Shown: positions 23,221 to 30,629 of the stretch, one piece after another
Position numbering within the stretch: position 1 is the first letter of the stretch
Layout: each line of letters starts with the position of its first letter
Origin: Bartonella harrusi
GTDB taxonomy: Bacteria > Pseudomonadota > Alphaproteobacteria > Rhizobiales > Rhizobiaceae
Length of the DNA: 64,000 nt
Direction: 5' to 3'
Assembly: GCF_024297065.1 (NCBI RefSeq)
Contig: NZ_CP101114.1
Location: 310,001-374,000, forward strand
The notes under the pieces: model-generated
The model's input: the letters and a program-made list of their open reading frames with translations, nothing else
Database searches by the model: none
Told to the model about the DNA's origin: nothing
Program-made: the position numbers and the translations under genes

Positions 23221-24238
23221 CGTCCTCGAATAAAAACTTGTACGCACTGTCTGAATTTTTGATATCGGACATGTATTGTGCAACTCGATAAGATTTACCG
23301 CGCTGTTCTCTCGTGTTTTCAATGATCGGTTTTCCATACCGTTTTTCCCTTTCTAATTTTTCTTTTTTCTTGGCTAATAGTCCATAATCCGGATGTGTAA
23401 TCCAACTGTACCACGCCTTTTGCCAATCGCTTTTGGTCGTATCCTTTCCTGATTTCGCCTGCCAAAAATTTCTGAAGCGTTCTACTTCTAACAGCGCCTC
23501 ATCATGCGTTAAGCCTTTATCGATTGCGTATTGCAAATTAGGTTCAAAATCGTCCGGTAATCGACAACCACGATTGGTTTGAGAACGCTTGGCTTTTTTG
23601 GGAACGTTTTCTTGCTCGTGAATGAGAGGTTGATCCTCTGCCACCGTTTCGATTGCATCTGCTCGCTTTTCGCAATCATGATCTTCTGAAGGCTCGTCAA
23701 CCTGTTCGTTTGTTTCTAAATCTTCAAAATCAATTTCTTTTTTTGCTAACACGATAGTGTTAGTTTTTTTATTATAACTGTTAATGTTATTGTTAATGTG
23801 TTGTCGTGATGAGGTCATGATGACATCATCATGATCTTGTGATGATGTCATGATAGACGCATCATATTCTTTTGATGCATTATCTTTCTGCTTATTTTTC
23901 CTAGTGTTTGCAGCTTTGATAGCTTTTTCCGAAAGCCTGTTTAAATTTTCATTACAATTTTTTAATTCTTCTTCGACTTGTGTACTCCACAAATTGCCAT
24001 CTTCTAATTGAAGAATTAATTTTTTTCGAATGAGTTTTTCTAATGATTTTTTAAACGTTTGCACTGAACAACCAACAATGCGTGCTAAAGCAGAAGTGTC
24101 ATCATAAATCGGTTCACAGGCTCGATACATGAGAGCAGTGAGTGTACTATAAGTAGCTTTCTCTGCTGCATCAGTACCAGCAAAGTCCATAATCCACTCT
24201 TGATAAAAATTACGGACCCAAGGTAATTGATTAGCCAT
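23138..24238 (-). CDS. DUF1376 phage replication protein
   Basis: 366 residues. N-terminal DUF1376 winged-helix-like domain (PWVRNFYQEWIMDFAGTDAAEKATYSTLTALMYR, ALARIVGCSVQTFKKSLEKLI), a long low-complexity charged linker, and a C-terminal CRISPR-unrelated replication-like domain (LPDDFEPNLQYAIDKGLTHDEALLEVERFRNFWQAKSGKDTTKSDWQKAWYSWI), the common end of phage replication initiators. The linker contains short tandem ATGATGACATCATCA-like repeats in the DNA. Confidence 0.85.
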   Translation of the reverse strand: MANQLPWVRNFYQEWIMDFAGTDAAEKATYSTLTALMYRACEPIYDDTSALARIVGCSVQTFKKSLEKLIRKKLILQLEDGNLWSTQVEEELKNCNENLNRLSEKAIKAANTRKNKQKDNASKEYDASIMTSSQDHDDVIMTSSRQHINNNINSYNKKTNTIVLAKKEIDFEDLETNEQVDEPSEDHDCEKRADAIETVAEDQPLIHEQENVPKKAKRSQTNRGCRLPDDFEPNLQYAIDKGLTHDEALLEVERFRNFWQAKSGKDTTKSDWQKAWYSWITHPDYGLLAKKKEKLEREKRYGKPIIENTREQRGKSYRVAQYMSDIKNSDSAYKFLFEDDERTTIPLVTGTKTLDCRSGENYLISQ

Positions 24239-24278
24239 TCTCTTGTTCTTTCTTGTGCTTATGCCATATGGCTTCTGA

Positions 24279-24572
24279 TTATTGCGTGTTATTTTTTAGC
24301 TCTTCTTCAACATCTACACTCCAGATATGTTCGTCATCCAAAAGAAAGATGTGTCCAGTTTCAGATAAGAGATCAAATGCATCATTAAGCTCGTCAATTG
24401 AACAGCGTGCTAATGAAGCCAATGCTCGTAAATTGTTCGTAAGAGGTTTGCCAGTATGTAGCATTCTTAATCGCAACCTCATGTAAATATTGCCTTCAGT
24501 AGGGGGCAAAGCAGCGAGGTCAAGAAGCCATTTTTCTACATTAATTTTTATCCAAGATGTTTTTTCAGACAT
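24279..24572 (-). CDS. Short DUF1376-domain protein
   Basis: 97 residues, a stand-alone version of the DUF1376 domain (WIKINVEKWLLDLAALPPTEGNIYMRLRLRMLH, ALASLARCSIDELNDAFDLL, WSVDVEEELKN). The last motif repeats the WSTQVEEELKN of the next gene, so the two are paralogous. It may form a heteromer with it. Confidence 0.75.
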   Translation of the reverse strand: MSEKTSWIKINVEKWLLDLAALPPTEGNIYMRLRLRMLHTGKPLTNNLRALASLARCSIDELNDAFDLLSETGHIFLLDDEHIWSVDVEEELKNNTQ

Positions 24573-24575
24573 TAC

Positions 24576-25034
24576 TTATTCCCCTTCTTTCATTAAATCT
24601 AAAATTGCTAAAGCATCCGCTTCATTATCATCCTTAGGCTTGTGTTCCTTTGCACACATCGCCTGTATTATCTCTTCTTTTGAGGTATTTCCTTTTCCTG
24701 TCGTTGCCTTCTTAATTATGCCAACAGGGATGCCTTCATAAGGTATCTCATGATGTTCACACCAAGCTGTTAAATGACCTAGAAAACCACCGTAAACATG
24801 CGCCGCATCAGTACCAACATGCCGGCGCACTTCTTCAAAATACACGGCATCAATACTACCGGCTGTTGATTTCATTTCTGTAAGCCATTGTTTAAAGCGC
24901 AGATAACGCATACCCCCGCCTGCAAAACGGCGTGATTGAAAATTAACCGTGCCACTGAATATGTGACCATCTGCACCGCATATTGCCCAGCCCGTTTTGG
25001 TACCTAGATCAAGGCAAAGAATTGTATGAGACAT
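24576..25034 (-). CDS. RuvC-like Holliday junction resolvase
   Basis: 152 residues with the RNase H-like acidic motifs of RuvC-type phage resolvases: LCLDLGTKTGWAI at the start, DAVYFEEVRRHVGTDAAHVYGG in the middle and DNEADALAILD near the end. It would resolve recombination intermediates produced by the ERF/exonuclease pathway. Three bases upstream of the short DUF1376 gene, probably co-transcribed. Confidence 0.88.
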   Translation of the reverse strand: MSHTILCLDLGTKTGWAICGADGHIFSGTVNFQSRRFAGGGMRYLRFKQWLTEMKSTAGSIDAVYFEEVRRHVGTDAAHVYGGFLGHLTAWCEHHEIPYEGIPVGIIKKATTGKGNTSKEEIIQAMCAKEHKPKDDNEADALAILDLMKEGE

Positions 25035-25049
25035 CTAAATTACCAGTAC

Positions 25050-25250
25050 CTACTTCTCATTAATCTTGTGTTTTAAACTCTCAATCTCAGCATCTAATTC
25101 CTTAAGAATTTTCTTCTTTTTTATGACGGGTTGCGCAGAAGTATACACTATGTAAATCGGTGCAACTAAAAATATAAAAACCATCATTGCAGTAAAAAAC
25201 ACTACATTTATTGATATGAATAAGTAGAGTATTAATTCACCTAGATTCAT
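25050..25250 (-). CDS. Small membrane protein
   Basis: 66 residues with one long or two close membrane helices (LILYLFISINVVFFTAMMVFIFLVAPIYIVY) and a basic coiled-coil C-terminus (KKKKILKELDAEIESLKHKI). Unknown. It overlaps the next membrane gene by ATGA; together with 25247 and 25440 this makes a cluster of three one-pass proteins with coiled coils, similar in layout to spanin/lysis-accessory sets, but no sequence motif proves that. Confidence 0.6.
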   Translation of the reverse strand: MNLGELILYLFISINVVFFTAMMVFIFLVAPIYIVYTSAQPVIKKKKILKELDAEIESLKHKINEK

Positions 25251-25429
25251 GTTCCCACCCCATTCTTAAAGATATGCATTTTCAAATCGTGTAAAATTTT
25301 CTGTTTTTTCGAAATGATCTCACGGAGTTTATCATTCTTTTTGTTTAATATTTCCGCGACAACAACGGAGATTATAATTAAATCAGAGATCACAAATACA
25401 ATACCTAAAGCTATCTCTGTCTCACTCAT
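25247..25429 (-). CDS. Small membrane protein
   Basis: 60 residues from ATG 25429; one membrane helix (IALGIVFVISDLIIISVVVAEIL) and a basic coiled-coil tail (NKKNDKLREIISKKQKILHDLKMHI). Unknown. The upstream in-frame start at 25483 overlaps the previous gene and is less likely. Confidence 0.6.
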   Translation of the reverse strand: MSETEIALGIVFVISDLIIISVVVAEILNKKNDKLREIISKKQKILHDLKMHIFKNGVGT

Positions 25430-25439
25430 CTTTTTTTCC

Positions 25440-25844
25440 TCACTTTCTTTTCTTCTTATGGGATGGCGTTTTAACCACTTCACTACGCATCTTTAGATCT
25501 TGTTTCAGTTTTTCAATTTCCTCATCGCGTGCTTTAAGCATCTCACCATACCACTCAAGATCTTGTCTCAATGCTGTAATAGTCTCATCTCGCTCTTTTA
25601 CCGCAATATTCCGATCACTAACTGTCTTTGCCACGTTTTTTGAAGCTTTACTCATTGCCCATGTGTATTGTTTATCAACAGCTTTCATACTGTTTTTTAA
25701 AGTTATGAGCTGCTCTTTAAGCGCTTTAACTTGGTCACGATAATGCAATGCAAAACGAAACATCACCCCGCTAAAAAGCAACACTATAAACATCAAGAAT
25801 GCTGCCGCTAATAAAATCTCACTAGCATTTAAACGCATAGTCAT
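25440..25844 (-). CDS. Membrane-anchored coiled-coil protein
   Basis: 134 residues. N-terminal membrane helix (EILLAAAFLMFIVLLFSGVMF), then about 100 residues of coiled coil (KALKEQLITLKNSM...DEEIEKLKQDL) and a basic end. It overlaps the nucleotide hydrolase gene by ATGA. The layout resembles an i-spanin, but no lysozyme or holin is beside it, so it stays unassigned. Confidence 0.6.
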   Translation of the reverse strand: MTMRLNASEILLAAAFLMFIVLLFSGVMFRFALHYRDQVKALKEQLITLKNSMKAVDKQYTWAMSKASKNVAKTVSDRNIAVKERDETITALRQDLEWYGEMLKARDEEIEKLKQDLKMRSEVVKTPSHKKKRK

Positions 25845-26164
25845 CTCTGTCCATTGCTCTTAACGCGGTCATCATGACCTATCTGTTTTGCTTCGCATTC
25901 CATTAAGAAAAGAAGGCAACAAGCCGCATGTGCCAAATGTGATAAACCACTCTCGACATCTTTATCCTCTCCACCAAACCATGTTAATAAATGACGTGAA
26001 GCAGCTCCATACAAACGGCTCCAGTTCATGCCATGACGCCAATTGTTAGCACTGTATTTGTTTGCTCCAAACTCTAAAACACGACCAATATCAAGCAACG
26101 TTAGTGGTGGAATAAGATCAACACGCGGTTTACCAATATCATTCTTATGTGCTTTTAAAACCAT
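25841..26164 (-). CDS. dATP/dGTP diphosphohydrolase-domain protein (DUF5664-like)
   Basis: 107 residues from ATG 26164. Contains KPRVDLIPPLTLLDIGRVLEFGANKYSANNWRHG and HLLTWFGGEDKDVESGLSHLAHAACCLLFL, the conserved core of this all-alpha NTP pyrophosphatase-like phage family. Such enzymes may reshape the nucleotide pool during infection. Upstream in-frame ATGs at 26203 and 26215 are less likely by family length. Confidence 0.75.
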   Translation of the reverse strand: MVLKAHKNDIGKPRVDLIPPLTLLDIGRVLEFGANKYSANNWRHGMNWSRLYGAASRHLLTWFGGEDKDVESGLSHLAHAACCLLFLMECEAKQIGHDDRVKSNGQR

Positions 26165-26230
26165 GATTATCCCCCTACAGTGCGTGTTATATGTGTGCAC
26201 CATGATGGCGCACAATTAATTTGATCTCTT

Positions 26231-26544
26231 TTAAGAGTGTGAATTGTGCTGTTGCGACATGCTACGTTGTTTGGGTGATTTTACACGAACAGACAAATCA
26301 TCAACAAATGCGGGTGCTTGTAATGTTGCTTTTTTTTGCATTACAGTAGCAAAATTTTCTTGATACCAATCATTAGGACTTACATAATTATCCGTAATCT
26401 TCGCTATTTTTTTATTATTCTAGGCTGAGGAAATCTCTTGTTATTTATGTAACGTGCTATTGATGTCTGTGTAACACCTACAGAAATTGCAAACTCAGCG
26501 TAAGTAATATTATTCTTCAATAAATATGATTTTAGCTTAAACAT
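26231..26544 (-). pseudogene. Cro-like HTH regulator split by an A7-tract frameshift
   Basis: From ATG 26544 the frame encodes a Cro-like HTH (FKLKSYLLKNNITYAEFAISVGVTQTSIARYINNKRFPQPRII) and meets TAG at 26404-26406 right after a seven-A run (T7 at 26407-26413). Adding one A restores a frame of about 104 residues to TAA at 26231. It diverges from the CI-like gene, with operators between them, the normal place for Cro. The short form still has the complete HTH. Confidence 0.7.
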
Positions 26545-26636
26545 TCGCTAATAATACCATAACGGTAATCTCAATGTAAGAAGATTTTTACCACATTGGT
26601 ATTTGAAAGATATTTTTTTTTAATAGGATAAGAATC
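26545..26636. promoter_or_regulatory. Operator region between Cro-like and CI-like genes
   Basis: Two 13-base dyads, TACCATAACGGTA (26555-26567) and TACCACATTGGTA (26589-26601). For the leftward gene, TTACAT (26574-26579), 17-base spacer, TATTAT (26551-26556) overlaps the first dyad. For the rightward gene, a TTGGTA -35 and TTTAAT -10 overlap or follow the second. The dyads match two more at 27053 and 27078, so one regulator likely controls both regions. Confidence 0.72.
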
Positions 26637-26936
26637 ATGAATAATTTAAAATTTTTCAGAGAAAAAATGGGGTTAAGCTCCAAAAAATTAGCCGAATTAG
26701 CCGGCACAAGTCAGCCACAGATTTTTCGCTTAGAGAATGGACAGCGAAAATTAACAAAAGAATGGGCTATACGTTTAGCACCTCACTTAGCTGTTACACC
26801 TAAACAACTAATGTTTTCAGAGCAACAAACAAATAGCTTAGATGAACAAATAGAAGATATGCTTGAACACCTAAGCTATGATAATAAAGTTAAGCTTCTT
26901 GATCTTCTTTCTTCATTTTATCAAGAAAAAAAGTAA
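26637..26936 (+). CDS. CI-like XRE-family phage repressor
   Basis: 99 residues. XRE helix-turn-helix (LKFFREKMGLSSKKLAELAGTSQPQIFRLENGQRKL) followed by LAPHLAVTPKQLM and a short helical tail instead of a LexA-like protease domain. Without an autoproteolytic domain it should not be cleaved upon SOS; inactivation by antirepressors would be the natural switch, which fits the many antirepressor genes here. Confidence 0.85.
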   Translation: MNNLKFFREKMGLSSKKLAELAGTSQPQIFRLENGQRKLTKEWAIRLAPHLAVTPKQLMFSEQQTNSLDEQIEDMLEHLSYDNKVKLLDLLSSFYQEKK

Positions 26937-27018
26937 TGAATTTCTTTTTTTCTTCCTCTGTTAATTTTTCCCAAAACGCTAGTATTTGTGCATTAATCAG
27001 TAGATTTTTATCTATCAT
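26890..27018 (-). CDS. Small ORF antisense to the CI-like gene end (42 aa)
   Basis: ATG at 27016-27018, preceded by GAGGG; the product is IDKNLLINAQILAFWEKL then a basic/acidic helix (TEEEKKKFITFFLDKMKKEE). It converges on the repressor gene and overlaps its last 47 bases. Helical amphipathic character and a good ribosome site favour a real small protein; nothing else supports it. Confidence 0.42.
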   Translation of the reverse strand: MIDKNLLINAQILAFWEKLTEEEKKKFITFFLDKMKKEDQEA

Positions 27019-27052
27019 TTGTCCCTCTTTCAAATATAAAAATACAAAAAAT

Positions 27053-27094
27053 AACCATTTTGGTATTGACTAAATATTACCATTACGGTATAAA
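27053..27094 (+). promoter_or_regulatory. Early rightward promoter with two operators
   Basis: TTGACT (27066-27071), 17-base spacer, TATAAA (27089-27094): a near-consensus promoter. Dyad AACCATTTTGGTA (27053-27065) abuts the -35 and TACCATTACGGTA (27078-27090) covers the spacer and -10. Repressor binding would shut off the rightward early operon (27150 onward). Confidence 0.78.
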
Positions 27095-27149
27095 CATATC
27101 CATAAACCAAACACAAGAGATCGCCAAGAGGCATCAGGGAGGGGAAATT

Positions 27150-27539
27150 ATGGATAAGCCAATTCTTATTAATTCCGATGAAATTTTATTAGTTGTCTGT
27201 GATGATGAACACATTGGGCATTCGGGCCCACTTGATGAAAGCCAAGTTTTAGAAATGATTGACGAGGCAGATGATGCCATAAAAATCTTTCGCATAAATC
27301 CTTCTGAAAACAGTTGCGAAGATATTTCTGAAGAAATCGCAGAAGTATACATAAAAGAAAACAGAGAATTTCTCGATGAGGACAGTAAGGTTCATTATTA
27401 TGTAGGTGAAAGCGCTGCCTACGATAGTCTTTTAGAAGAAATTGCAGACGAAAAATATAATGATGAAGTCTACGGTACTTATGAAGAGCAGCACCGCCTG
27501 ACTTTTTGGGATGTTCTTCCAAATTATCCAAACTATTAA
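27150..27539 (+). CDS. Highly acidic early protein
   Basis: 129 residues with 35 Asp/Glu against 8 Lys/Arg. It is the first gene behind the early promoter, with GGGGAAATT before the ATG at 27150. The C-terminal part ([16 protein letters not shown]) is aromatic. No family recognised. Charge and early position are compatible with a DNA-mimic or anti-host factor, but this is only a compositional argument. Confidence 0.7.
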   Translation: MDKPILINSDEILLVVCDDEHIGHSGPLDESQVLEMIDEADDAIKIFRINPSENSCEDISEEIAEVYIKENREFLDEDSKVHYYVGESAAYDSLLEEIADEKYNDEVYGTYEEQHRLTFWDVLPNYPNY

Positions 27540-27540
27540 G

Positions 27541-27558
27541 GGCGTTTTTAAAAACGCC
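27541..27558 (+). terminator. Perfect 18-base palindrome, probable terminator
   Basis: GGCGTTTTT/AAAAACGCC directly after the acidic protein stop, followed by a pyrimidine-rich run. As it has no true loop spacer it may fold with a four-base loop; it could attenuate transcription into the antirepressor gene. Confidence 0.5.
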
Positions 27559-27601
27559 TCCTTTCCTTTCTTTCAAATATCATCACAAATGGAGCACAGG
27601 C

Positions 27602-28330
27602 ATGCATAATCTTGTCACAACAGCAGAAAGTCCTTTTAAGAACGAAGCTATTCAAACCATATCGAGTGTTGAAATTGCCGATTTGTGTAGTAAACGGCAT
27701 GACCATGTTATGCGTGATATCAAGAAAATGCTTGAAGAATTATACTATGAAGGGGGTCTCCCCAAATTTGGGGGGACCTATTTAGACACGCAAGGTAGAC
27801 CTCAAAATTGTTATAATCTTCCAAAACACGAATGTTTAATCCTCGTCTCAGGTTACAGCACAGCATTACGAGCAAAGATCATAGATCGGTGGCAACAATT
27901 AGAACAGCAAGTAGTGGCACCGCAAATCGATTACTCTAGTCCACAAGTCATGTTAGGGGTTTTAAATTATCTCAAAAATGAGAATGAACAAAAAGACAAT
28001 ATGATTGCAGAATTAAAACCAAAGGCAATGGCTCTTGAAAGTTTACAACGCCATGATGGGCTCTTTGGTCTTACCGAGACTGCTAAAATACTCGAAATGC
28101 AACCAAAACAGTTCATTCTCTTCTTACAGCAAAAGGGTTGGGTCTATCGACGCATGGCAAATGGGCATCTGTTACCTTATCAAGACAAAATCCAAAAAGG
28201 TCTGATGGATTGTCCTACCATCACTATTCAAACTTCTGGTGGAATGAATAAAGTCATTCCTTCTGCAAAAATCACAACAAAAGGCATTGGTGTGCTTTCT
28301 CAAGAAATCAAAAGACAAAGCGTGCATTAA
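27602..28330 (+). CDS. Phage antirepressor, Rha N-terminus + KilAC C-terminus (copy E)
   Basis: 242 residues. Rha domain ([43 protein letters not shown]) and KilAC half ([55 protein letters not shown]). It is on the plus strand in the early operon and lacks the C4-like leader found before the four leftward copies. GGAG lies seven bases upstream of the ATG. Confidence 0.9.
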   Translation: MHNLVTTAESPFKNEAIQTISSVEIADLCSKRHDHVMRDIKKMLEELYYEGGLPKFGGTYLDTQGRPQNCYNLPKHECLILVSGYSTALRAKIIDRWQQLEQQVVAPQIDYSSPQVMLGVLNYLKNENEQKDNMIAELKPKAMALESLQRHDGLFGLTETAKILEMQPKQFILFLQQKGWVYRRMANGHLLPYQDKIQKGLMDCPTITIQTSGGMNKVIPSAKITTKGIGVLSQEIKRQSVH

Positions 28331-28342
28331 GGGGTGACCATC

Positions 28343-28942
28343 ATGGAAAAGAAATACGAATTCACTGATGCAATCGATATAGTTTATAGGCGTAAGGTTC
28401 GCCGTATCCGTGCATTGAAAAACTTTGGTGATGTAAAAAAAGGTGATTTAGGCGGTTTTATAGAGCATGAAGGCAATTTAAGCCATGAGGGGGATTGTTG
28501 GGTTGGGGATGATGCTTGTGTTTCTCATAATGCTAAAGTTTGCGGTAATGCAAGAGTATTTGAAAAAGCACGCATTGCAGACAGAGCATATATTAGTGAC
28601 AATGCAAATGTTTTTGGAAATGCTTGTATTGAATCTGAAGCGTGTATTTTAAATAAAGCAAAAGTTTACGGAAAAGCAGAAGTCCTTGATAATGCTATGG
28701 TTTGTGATAATGCACAAGTTTTCGGTAATGCGGTAGTTTGTGGCAAGTCTCGTGTTTATGGAAATGCACAAGTTTACAACAAAGCACGTGTCTATAATAA
28801 TGCAGAAGTTTATGAAAATGCAAAAGTTAAGGGTATGGCAGAGGTTTACGCTCTTGGAAAGATTTATGGAGATGCATGTATCTGTTGGAACGCATGTATT
28901 GGCGGCAATCAGTCCATCTCAACTGGAGAAAAAACCATATGA
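28343..28942 (+). CDS. Hexapeptide-repeat (beta-helix) phage protein, long form
   Basis: 199 residues. N-terminal module KKYEFTDAIDIVYRRKVRRIRALKNFGDVKKGDLGGFIEHEGNLSHEGDCWVGDDA, then about 20 imperfect six-residue turns of the type NAxVyg (VCGNARVFEKARIADRAY...VYGNAQVYNKARVYNNAEVY), predicting a left-handed beta-helix. ATG 28343 with AAGGGG eight bases before it. ATGA overlap with the next paralogue. Function unknown. Confidence 0.8.
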   Translation: MEKKYEFTDAIDIVYRRKVRRIRALKNFGDVKKGDLGGFIEHEGNLSHEGDCWVGDDACVSHNAKVCGNARVFEKARIADRAYISDNANVFGNACIESEACILNKAKVYGKAEVLDNAMVCDNAQVFGNAVVCGKSRVYGNAQVYNKARVYNNAEVYENAKVKGMAEVYALGKIYGDACICWNACIGGNQSISTGEKTI

Positions 28943-29370
28943 AAAAATACGAATTTACAGGTGAAACAATAGAGGTTTCTAGTAGAACTCTTCGCCGTAT
29001 CCTTGCATTGCAAGACTTTGGTGATGTCAAAAAAGGTGATTTAGGCGGTTGGATAGAAAGGGAAAAGAACCTCAGTCACGAAGGTAATTGTTGGGTTGGA
29101 GGCGATGCTAAGGTTTACAGTGATGCCTGTGTTTTGGGAGATGCTAAGGTTTATGGTGATGCCGATGTTAGCGGCGATGCCTATGTTTATGACAATGCCA
29201 AAGTTTATTGCAATGCTAAAGTTTATGGTAGTGTGCGCATTTATCAAAATGCACAAGTTTATGATAGTGCTTATATCCGTGATGAAGTCAAGATTTTTAG
29301 AAATGCTAAGGTTTGTGGATTGGCTAATATTCGCGGCAACACGAGAATTCCTGAAGACATAAAAATTTAA
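28939..29370 (+). CDS. Hexapeptide-repeat (beta-helix) phage protein, second copy
   Basis: 143 residues, a tandem paralogue of the preceding gene with the same N-terminal module (LRRILALQDFGDVKKGDLGGWIEREKNLSHEGNCWVGGDA) and about 14 repeat turns (KVYSDACVLGDAKVYGDADVSGDAYVY). The repeat number differs between copies, as expected for an array that gains and loses units by slippage. Confidence 0.8.
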   Translation: MKKYEFTGETIEVSSRTLRRILALQDFGDVKKGDLGGWIEREKNLSHEGNCWVGGDAKVYSDACVLGDAKVYGDADVSGDAYVYDNAKVYCNAKVYGSVRIYQNAQVYDSAYIRDEVKIFRNAKVCGLANIRGNTRIPEDIKI

Positions 29371-29429
29371 CAACAAACATAGAGGTTCATGGAAACAGTA
29401 TTATTACAACGGGTGAGAGACAATAAATC

Positions 29430-29792
29430 ATGTATAAATATGAAATTAAACCTACTTTGTGTTCGCAGCTGGTTGTGAGAAGCACTCACAATTCAGGTGA
29501 ACTTTGTATTGCTATTTCTGGAGATAAGGGCGAGCCCTATGTAGATACCATAATTTCGAAAGAGAAAGTAGATGCTTTTTTAAATGAAGATAATGTCGTG
29601 CAAATGGAACTTAAAAAATCGCAATGCTTTGCATTCTCATACGAATTCAGACCATTTGCGTGTACTGGATTTGAAATGATACCACCAATCTCAGATGAAA
29701 GTTTTATATTGACGCTATATTCTGATCATTGTTCATATCTAAAATGCATTCCAATTGATCGGATTGTGCAACCCGTAAAGACAAAACTCTAG
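29430..29792 (+). CDS. Hypothetical phage protein
   Basis: 120 residues, mixed alpha/beta character (YEIKPTLCSQLVVRSTHNSGELCIAISGDKGEPYV, FEMIPPISDESFILTLYSD). Not recognised. Between the hexapeptide proteins and the recombination genes, same direction. Confidence 0.65.
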   Translation: MYKYEIKPTLCSQLVVRSTHNSGELCIAISGDKGEPYVDTIISKEKVDAFLNEDNVVQMELKKSQCFAFSYEFRPFACTGFEMIPPISDESFILTLYSDHCSYLKCIPIDRIVQPVKTKL

Positions 29793-29866
29793 CAACAAAC
29801 AACGACCCTTTTAACACAAGCGTGATTCACGCAACGGGTGAATTGCGCACAATGGAGGAAAACATA

Positions 29867-30628
29867 ATGAATGAACAAAACACGAACCTAACAGAAGTTA
29901 AAGAAAATCCAAATTTAGCAGTTAAACAAACAGCTATGGATCTCATTTTAACAAGAGCCCTAGAAAATGATGTTGATATGGATCGTCTCGAACGCCTTAT
30001 CTCCTTGAGAGAAAAAGAAATCAATAGACAGCTTTATAAAAGTTTTGTTTCTGATCTTTCAGATATGCAATCCAAATATAAGGAAATCACAGCAAAATCC
30101 ACAAACGCCTATACCCTAAGCAAATACGCTACTCTCGACTGTTATATCGAGAGTATCAAGGAGGCACTAAAAGAACATCATTTTGCTTTGTTTTCCTGTA
30201 TTAAAAATCAAACTCATGCACAGGTTACTATAGAGATGACTTTGGTTCATCCATCAGGAAATAAAATCTCTACAGAAGGAACATTCCCTCTTGATGGGAA
30301 AGGCAACAAAACAGATATTCAATCCATAGGATCAACCATCACTTATGCGCGCCGCTATTTGTTAGGCATGCTTCTCAATGTCGCAAGCAAAGAAGATGAT
30401 ACAGATGGTAACAAAACAAAACTCTCAGGACCAGCTTCGCCTCAACAAATGGCAGACATTAAACGATTAGTCCAAAAAACAAATGCAAACGAAACAAAAA
30501 TGTTGGCTTCTGTAAATGTAAATAGCATTTCCGAAATGACTTTTGAACAAGCGCAAACCGTCCTGAATAATTTGTATAAAAAACAAAACCGTCAAGCTTC
30601 TGAAGCAAAACAAAGATTAGGTGCGTGA
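29867..30628 (+). CDS. ERF-family single-strand annealing protein
   Basis: 253 residues. ERF core: MQSKYKEITAKSTNAYTLSKYATLDCYIESIKEALKEHHFAL, GTFPLDGKGNKTDIQSIGSTITYARRYLLGMLLNVASKEDDTDGN. ERF proteins anneal ssDNA for phage recombination. ATG 29867 has GGAGG eight bases upstream. It is followed by a YqaJ exonuclease, the usual partner. Confidence 0.92.
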   Translation: MNEQNTNLTEVKENPNLAVKQTAMDLILTRALENDVDMDRLERLISLREKEINRQLYKSFVSDLSDMQSKYKEITAKSTNAYTLSKYATLDCYIESIKEALKEHHFALFSCIKNQTHAQVTIEMTLVHPSGNKISTEGTFPLDGKGNKTDIQSIGSTITYARRYLLGMLLNVASKEDDTDGNKTKLSGPASPQQMADIKRLVQKTNANETKMLASVNVNSISEMTFEQAQTVLNNLYKKQNRQASEAKQRLGA

Positions 30629-30629
30629 G

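Noticed and set aside
23820..23880. Repeated ATGATGACATCATCA-like sequence in the DUF1376 gene
   Set aside because: Short tandem-like repeats inside a low-complexity linker; too few and too irregular for a CRISPR or iteron array, though replication initiators can carry origins here.
28700..28900. Tandem DNA repeats in the hexapeptide genes as a regulatory array
   Set aside because: They are explained by the six-residue protein repeats in frame.
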